64,000 nucleotides of DNA, from assembly GCF_900172355.1 (NCBI RefSeq), contig NZ_FWFZ01000006.1, positions 176,765-240,764 on the forward strand. The letters run 5' to 3'. The notes below the pieces were generated by a model. The model was not told where the DNA came from and did no database searches. It saw nothing but the letters and a program-made list of their open reading frames with translations. The DNA comes from Roseisalinus antarcticus. GTDB lineage: Bacteria > Pseudomonadota > Alphaproteobacteria > Rhodobacterales > Rhodobacteraceae. Positions 59,976 through 64,000 of this stretch are shown piece after piece; position 1 is the first letter of the stretch, and each line of letters begins with the position of its first letter. Both the position numbers and the translations under genes were made by a program.

Positions 59976-61175
59976 TCAGACCGGGGGGAGGCCGGAATAT
60001 CGCAGGATGTTCCAGCCGGTGAGGGCCTCCTCTACCGCCGGCCAGACACGGGCGAAGGACATCTCCGCCGCCATGATCTCCGCCCCGGCGATCTCGGACA
60101 ATGTGCGCTTGCCGTCGATCCGGGCGATGAACGGCGCGGCCTCCCGCGGGATCCTGACCCGGGTGGGGCGGCCCTGCGCGGTGAAGGCGAGGGCGCCCTT
60201 GCCGGCGATCTCGGCGGCGATGCGCTCGGGCGGGCCCATGAGATGGGGCACGCTCTGCGGGGTGCCGCGTGCCGGCGAGCGGGTATCGTCGGCAGCGACG
60301 GCATAGCCCACGTGCACCTTCATCATCCCGTCCAGACGCTCTGCCGTGGACATGGCGTCGACCGGGTTCAGCCGGGGCGCGGGGCCCACGAAGCGCGCGG
60401 GATCGTAGAGCGCCGAGGGGATCGGGGCGACGAGCCGCAAATCCGCCTCCGTGAGGGTGTCCACGACCTCGGCGATGGTGAAGGCCCGGTCCTGGCTGTG
60501 CAGAAGCAGGTCGTAGAACCCCGCATCCCCCTGCTTGTGATCGACGAGATTCGGGTTGCGCTTGAACGGATGTCCGGCGGGCAGGTGGGCAAGGACCTTG
60601 CGCGCCTCGGACAGGCGTTCGGTTTCGGGCAGATGCCCGAAAAGATCGCCGAAGGCCTGTTGCAACTGGTAGACGCCGCTACGGCCATAGGGCGCATAGA
60701 CCATGAAGCCGAGCCCGCCGCCGGGGGCGAGCGCCCCGCGCAGCGCGGCGAAGCCCTCGGCCGGCTCGGGCAGGTGGTGCAGCACCCCGCAGCAATCGAT
60801 GTAGTCGAAGCGGCCATGATCCCCTGCCCGCAACAGCGAGCCGGTCAGGAACCGGATATTGGTCAGTCCCCGCGCCTCGGCCCGCGCCTTGGCGATGCGC
60901 CGGGCGGAGCGGGAGAGGTCGAGATAGGTCACCTCGGCATCGACCCCCGCCCAGGCGAGCTTCTGTGCCAGCTGGATCAGCCCGTCGCCGGTCCCCCCGC
61001 CCGCGACCAGCGCCCGGAATCCGCCCGACCAGTCTCGTCCGCCCCCGAAGAGGTAGTGGTCGATTTCCACCGGATCGGAGGGCGAGCCCGCGATCAGGCG
61101 GTCGGCCTCGTCGGCCGGGTCGCGCTCGGGGTAGGGAAATACCTCGTATTGGCGTCGAACGTCATCCGCCATCAT
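59976..61175 (-). CDS. SAM-dependent methyltransferase, class I
   Basis: The 399-residue protein starts with RRQYEVFPYPERDP, the N-terminal block of a clade of class I methyltransferases. The SAM-binding motif is LVAGGGTGDG (56-65), followed by YLDLSRSARRIAKARAEARG and DYIDCCGVLHHLPEPAEG. A C-terminal part of about 90 residues (IPREAAPFIARIDGKRTLSE) looks like a small winged-helix-type domain. The substrate is unknown. The first of two tandem ATGs overlaps the upstream stop codon (ATGA), so the gene is coupled to the 61172 gene. Confidence 0.85.
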   Translation of the reverse strand: MMADDVRRQYEVFPYPERDPADEADRLIAGSPSDPVEIDHYLFGGGRDWSGGFRALVAGGGTGDGLIQLAQKLAWAGVDAEVTYLDLSRSARRIAKARAEARGLTNIRFLTGSLLRAGDHGRFDYIDCCGVLHHLPEPAEGFAALRGALAPGGGLGFMVYAPYGRSGVYQLQQAFGDLFGHLPETERLSEARKVLAHLPAGHPFKRNPNLVDHKQGDAGFYDLLLHSQDRAFTIAEVVDTLTEADLRLVAPIPSALYDPARFVGPAPRLNPVDAMSTAERLDGMMKVHVGYAVAADDTRSPARGTPQSVPHLMGPPERIAAEIAGKGALAFTAQGRPTRVRIPREAAPFIARIDGKRTLSEIAGAEIMAAEMSFARVWPAVEEALTGWNILRYSGLPPV

Positions 61176-62047
61176 GGAGCTATGAAATTCACGCCCGGCA
61201 TGCGTTCGATGCGGTAGACGTCTTCTTCGTAGGTCTGGGTCAGGGCCGCGATGATCTCGTCGGTCCAGCCGGGCACATCCACCTCTTCCTCGATCTCGTC
61301 CTCGATCGCGTATTTGTCGAGGAACGCCGCGATGATCCGGCGTTTCTGCACCTCGGTCTGCGGCGGGTGGGATTTGAGGTAGCTCAGGAAGCGTTTCATG
61401 CCGTCGGGGCTCATGATCGCGTTCAGCAGGTCGAACCCGCCAGAGATCCGGGTCATCGGATCGACCCCCGAGAGCTCGCGGATCAGCTGCGCCCAGATCA
61501 GCGGGGTGTCCTCGTTGCACCAGACGGTGATCGCCGCCCGCGGCACGGCAGCGCGGATCCGCGACACCAGGTCGGACCAGCGGATCGCCAGCGGGTCGGC
61601 GCCGCGCAGGAAGGCGTCGAACGACGGCATCTCGGAATTGGCGAAGGTCGTCGGCACGAAGGTCGCCGGGTTGCGCAGGCCGAGGTGCAGTTCGATCTCG
61701 TCCTCGGGAAAGAGCCGGGCGAGAGAGCCGAGCTTGAACTCCGCCAGCTCGTAGAACGCGCCGCTCTGGAAGATCCGGTTGGTCACGCAGATGAAATCCG
61801 CGTGACTCATGACCAACCGCTCGGCGCTCTCGTCGTCGAGGATCGCGTCGAGCAGGATGTCGCGCGTGTCCGGCGCGGGCGGGCGACCGTCGAGGTTCTG
61901 GATCGTCTCGCGCAGCAACCGCCGGTACTTGCCGGGGCCGGGAACCTTGATTCCCTGCGCGGCGAAGGCATCGGCGTTCTTCAGGAGTGACTTGATCAGG
62001 CGGTCCCCGTCCGTGCAATTCGCCCCGATGTGATAGACGATCTGCAA
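61172..62047 (-). CDS. Conserved unknown protein coupled to a methyltransferase
   Basis: The 291-residue soluble protein starts MQIVYHIGANCTDGDRLIKSLL, which recalls the beta strand-loop start of sulfotransferase-like P-loop proteins (HIGxxKTGTT) but lacks the phosphate-binding Lys/Thr pattern. The middle contains FICVTNRIFQSGAFY and EIELHLGLRNPATFVPTT, also in the style of sulfotransferase-like proteins. I do not recognise a characterised relative. It precedes and overlaps the methyltransferase gene by 4 bp, so they probably act together. Confidence 0.65.
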   Translation of the reverse strand: MQIVYHIGANCTDGDRLIKSLLKNADAFAAQGIKVPGPGKYRRLLRETIQNLDGRPPAPDTRDILLDAILDDESAERLVMSHADFICVTNRIFQSGAFYELAEFKLGSLARLFPEDEIELHLGLRNPATFVPTTFANSEMPSFDAFLRGADPLAIRWSDLVSRIRAAVPRAAITVWCNEDTPLIWAQLIRELSGVDPMTRISGGFDLLNAIMSPDGMKRFLSYLKSHPPQTEVQKRRIIAAFLDKYAIEDEIEEEVDVPGWTDEIIAALTQTYEEDVYRIERMPGVNFIAP

Positions 62048-62139
62048 AGTGCCCCGGTCCTCTTGCCTGCCGTTTCCGTCGGCCGAACCCTACTGTCGGA
62101 ACACTCGACAGGCAAACGACTTTCGGGTAGGCGCGGCTT

Positions 62140-63801
62140 ATGTCCGAGCAAATTGGTCAGATGTTGCCGCGGGCCTCCGGCCGGCAAGGCTCCGGCGGCG
62201 GGATATGGTCCCTGGCCGCGGTGCTGATCGCGGCCCTCGTCATGCTGCCGATCTGCGCCGTGGTCTGGATCGCCTTCCACCCGGCCGAGAACATCTGGCC
62301 GCACCTGATCTCGACCACGCTGCCGCGCTACCTGAGCAACACGGTGATCCTGATGGGGGCCGTCGCCGTGGTCACCGGCGCCGCGGGGACGGGGGCCGCC
62401 TGGCTGGTGGTGATGTACCGTTTTCCCGGCCGTCGCTGGCTGCAATGGGCGCTGCTCACGCCGCTGGCGGTGCCGGCCTATGTCGGGGCCTATGCGCTGG
62501 TGGATTTCCTGGAATACGCGGGCCCCGTGCAGACCGCCCTGCGCGAGGCGATGGGCTGGACCAGCGCCCGCGACTACTGGTTCCCGCAGATCCGGACCAT
62601 GGGGGCGGCGGTGATCGTGCTGTCGGCCGCGCTTTACCCTTACGTCTACATCCTGGCCCGCGCCGCCCTGCGGGAGCAATCGGGCTCTGGCTTCGAGGTC
62701 GCGCGGGCCCTGGGGGCCGGCCCCTTCGCGCGGTTTCGCCGGGTGGGTCTGCCGCTGGTGCGGCCGGCGGTGGTGGCCGGGCTTGCCGTCGTGATGATGG
62801 AGACGGTGAACGATTTCGGCACTGTGGATTACTTCTCGGTCCAGACGCTGACCACCGGGATCTTCTCGGTCTGGCTGCAATCGGGAAACCTCGGCGGGGC
62901 GGCCCAGATCGCCGCCCTGTCGCTGACCCTGATCGTCGTGCTCGTGGTCCTGGAAAAGCTCTCGCGCCGCAAGAGCCGGTTCTTTCAGACCGCCCGGCAA
63001 GTCCGCCCGATCGAGGCGGAGCCGCTGCACGGAGTGAAGGCCTGGCTGGTGACGGCAGCCTGTGCGGTGCCGTTCCTGCTGGGCTTTGTGCTGCCGGTGG
63101 GCGTGCTGGCCGGCCATGCGATGGACGCGGGCGAATGGGCGGCCCCCGGCCTGCTGCGCGCCTTTCTGCATTCGGTCGTGACCGGTGGCCTTGCCGCGGC
63201 CCTCTGCGTGGCGGGCGGGCTCTTCATGGTCTACGGCGTCCGCCTCTCCGGCCGCCGGTTTCTGAGCTTTCTGATGCCGGTGACCGCGATCGGGTACGCG
63301 GCGCCCGGCGCGGTGCTGGGCATCGGTCTGCTGATCCCGCTGGCAGCCTTCGACAACCGCATGGCCGACGCGATCCTGGCGGTGACGGGCCACGACCCGG
63401 GGCTGCTGCTGACCGGCACCTCGGCCGCGCTGGTGCTGGCCTATGTGGTGCGGTTCTTCGCCATCGCCCAGGGCACGGCGGATGCGGCACTGGGCCGCGT
63501 CCCCCCGAGCCTGCCGATGGCGGCCCGGTCCCTGGGGCGGTCGGCCGGCGGCACCCTCCGGGCGGTGCACGTGCCCCTGGTGCGGGCCTCCGTGGGCTCG
63601 GCCCTGCTGCTTGTCTTCGTCGATTGCGTGAAGGAGCTGCCGGCGACCCTGGTGTTGCGGCCGTTCAACTACAACACGCTCGCGACCCGGGTCCACGAGA
63701 AGGCCTCGCTGGAAAACATCGCCGAGGCCGCGCCGGCGGCGCTGACCATCACCGCGGTGAGCCTGCTGGCCGTGGCGCTTCTGGCGCGGGCCAATCGCTA
63801 G
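62140..63801 (+). CDS. ABC transporter permease, ferric-iron (FbpB) type
   Basis: The 553-residue protein has about 12 transmembrane helices in two fused permease halves. Each half has an EAA coupling motif: ARALGAGPFARFRRVGLPL in the first and ARSLGRSAGGTLRAVHVPL in the second. KELPATLVLRPFNYNTLATRV is typical of FbpB/AfuB/SfuB permeases. The ATP-binding partner is probably the 57160 gene. The TAG stop codon lies inside a CTAG tetranucleotide that may be the insertion site of the adjacent IS5-family element, so the natural C-terminus may have been slightly longer. Confidence 0.88.
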   Translation: MSEQIGQMLPRASGRQGSGGGIWSLAAVLIAALVMLPICAVVWIAFHPAENIWPHLISTTLPRYLSNTVILMGAVAVVTGAAGTGAAWLVVMYRFPGRRWLQWALLTPLAVPAYVGAYALVDFLEYAGPVQTALREAMGWTSARDYWFPQIRTMGAAVIVLSAALYPYVYILARAALREQSGSGFEVARALGAGPFARFRRVGLPLVRPAVVAGLAVVMMETVNDFGTVDYFSVQTLTTGIFSVWLQSGNLGGAAQIAALSLTLIVVLVVLEKLSRRKSRFFQTARQVRPIEAEPLHGVKAWLVTAACAVPFLLGFVLPVGVLAGHAMDAGEWAAPGLLRAFLHSVVTGGLAAALCVAGGLFMVYGVRLSGRRFLSFLMPVTAIGYAAPGAVLGIGLLIPLAAFDNRMADAILAVTGHDPGLLLTGTSAALVLAYVVRFFAIAQGTADAALGRVPPSLPMAARSLGRSAGGTLRAVHVPLVRASVGSALLLVFVDCVKELPATLVLRPFNYNTLATRVHEKASLENIAEAAPAALTITAVSLLAVALLARANR

Positions 63802-64000
63802 GCTCAGGACTCATAGCCAAAAGATCACGGTTGCGGCGAGAGCAATGGCCGAGAGGAAGACCTTGGGACTTCTGTCATAGCGCGTGGCGACGCGCCTCCA
63901 GTCTTTCAAGCGTCCGAACATGATCTCGATCCGGTTGCGTTTCCTATAGCGACGCTTGTCGTATTTGACAGGCTTGTCGCGTGACTTTCGACCCGGAATG
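63799..64000 (-). mobile_element. IS5-family insertion sequence, right part (runs off the window)
   Basis: The end of an IS5-type element lies here. The transposase ends 10 bp from the permease stop codon. The outermost bases GGCTCAGGACTCAT could be its terminal inverted repeat, directly abutting CTAG, a target often used by IS427-group elements with TA duplication. The other end and the repeat partner are outside the window, so the boundary is inferred. Confidence 0.7.
63811..64000 (-). CDS. IS5-family transposase, C-terminal 62 residues
   Basis: The last 62 codons of a transposase are present. They contain the RRYRKRNRIEIMFGRLKDWR segment carrying the final Glu of the DDE triad, followed by RRVATRYDR and ending ALAATVIFWL. 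This is the standard C-terminus of IS5-family (IS427-like) transposases. The N-terminal part and the first two Asp residues lie beyond the right edge. Nothing in the visible part is frameshifted. Confidence 0.88.
   Translation of the reverse strand, partial: IPGRKSRDKPVKYDKRRYRKRNRIEIMFGRLKDWRRVATRYDRSPKVFLSAIALAATVIFWL

Overview
The window is a GC-rich stretch of an alphaproteobacterial chromosome, almost certainly from the Rhodobacteraceae (Rhodobacterales). The support is a nuo (complex I) operon in nuoA-to-nuoN order with many small unknown genes between the subunit genes, as described for Rhodobacter capsulatus; two Hint-domain proteins of a type common in this family; a GapR (DUF2312) gene; a perfect CtrA box; and pervasive ATGA/GTGA stop-start overlaps. 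It is mostly core genome. The only clear mobile DNA is the end of an IS5-family element at the right edge.

Layout. 1-220: end of a CoA-binding protein gene. 217-4103: histidine genes on the minus strand (hisB-hisH, then hisA-hisF-hisE), with a TetR-type regulator inserted on the plus strand between hisH and hisA. 4345-7050: a large repeat-plus-Hint protein, tRNA-Gly(GCC) and a TerC-family membrane protein. 7165-16495: pyruvate carboxylase, a conserved unknown gene behind a perfect CtrA box, a UvrD/PcrA helicase, moaA, a lipoprotein and an AlkD-like protein. 16492-19654: glmS and glmU (UDP-GlcNAc synthesis). 19755-22161: gph, a DegT-family aminotransferase and a degenerate globin.

22324-45225: the nuo operon. 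All of nuoA-N are present (nuoC and nuoD separate). Inserted genes include an NTF2-like gene, a tandem pair of related secreted proteins, lipoproteins, small exported proteins, a carboxymuconolactone-decarboxylase-like gene, very small coupled ORFs, and two proteins that share a C-terminal helix-hairpin-helix-like domain with an unusually long NuoE. birA, coaX and rnj follow with overlaps or very short gaps and are probably co-transcribed. 48977-53392: PilZ protein, DEAD-box helicase, OsmC protein and prfC.

53558-64000: accessory in character. It holds two lipoproteins, a second Hint protein, an SDR lacking the catalytic Tyr/Lys, an iron-type ABC ATPase and its probable permease separated by unrelated genes, gapR, and a methyltransferase coupled to an unknown conserved gene. 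It also carries three different tandem-repeat arrays (periods 14, about 31 and 22 bp). The points most worth following are the shared domain in the nuo operon, the globin without a proximal histidine, the CtrA box, and the 14-bp and 22-bp arrays. No CRISPR array, rRNA or prophage was seen.
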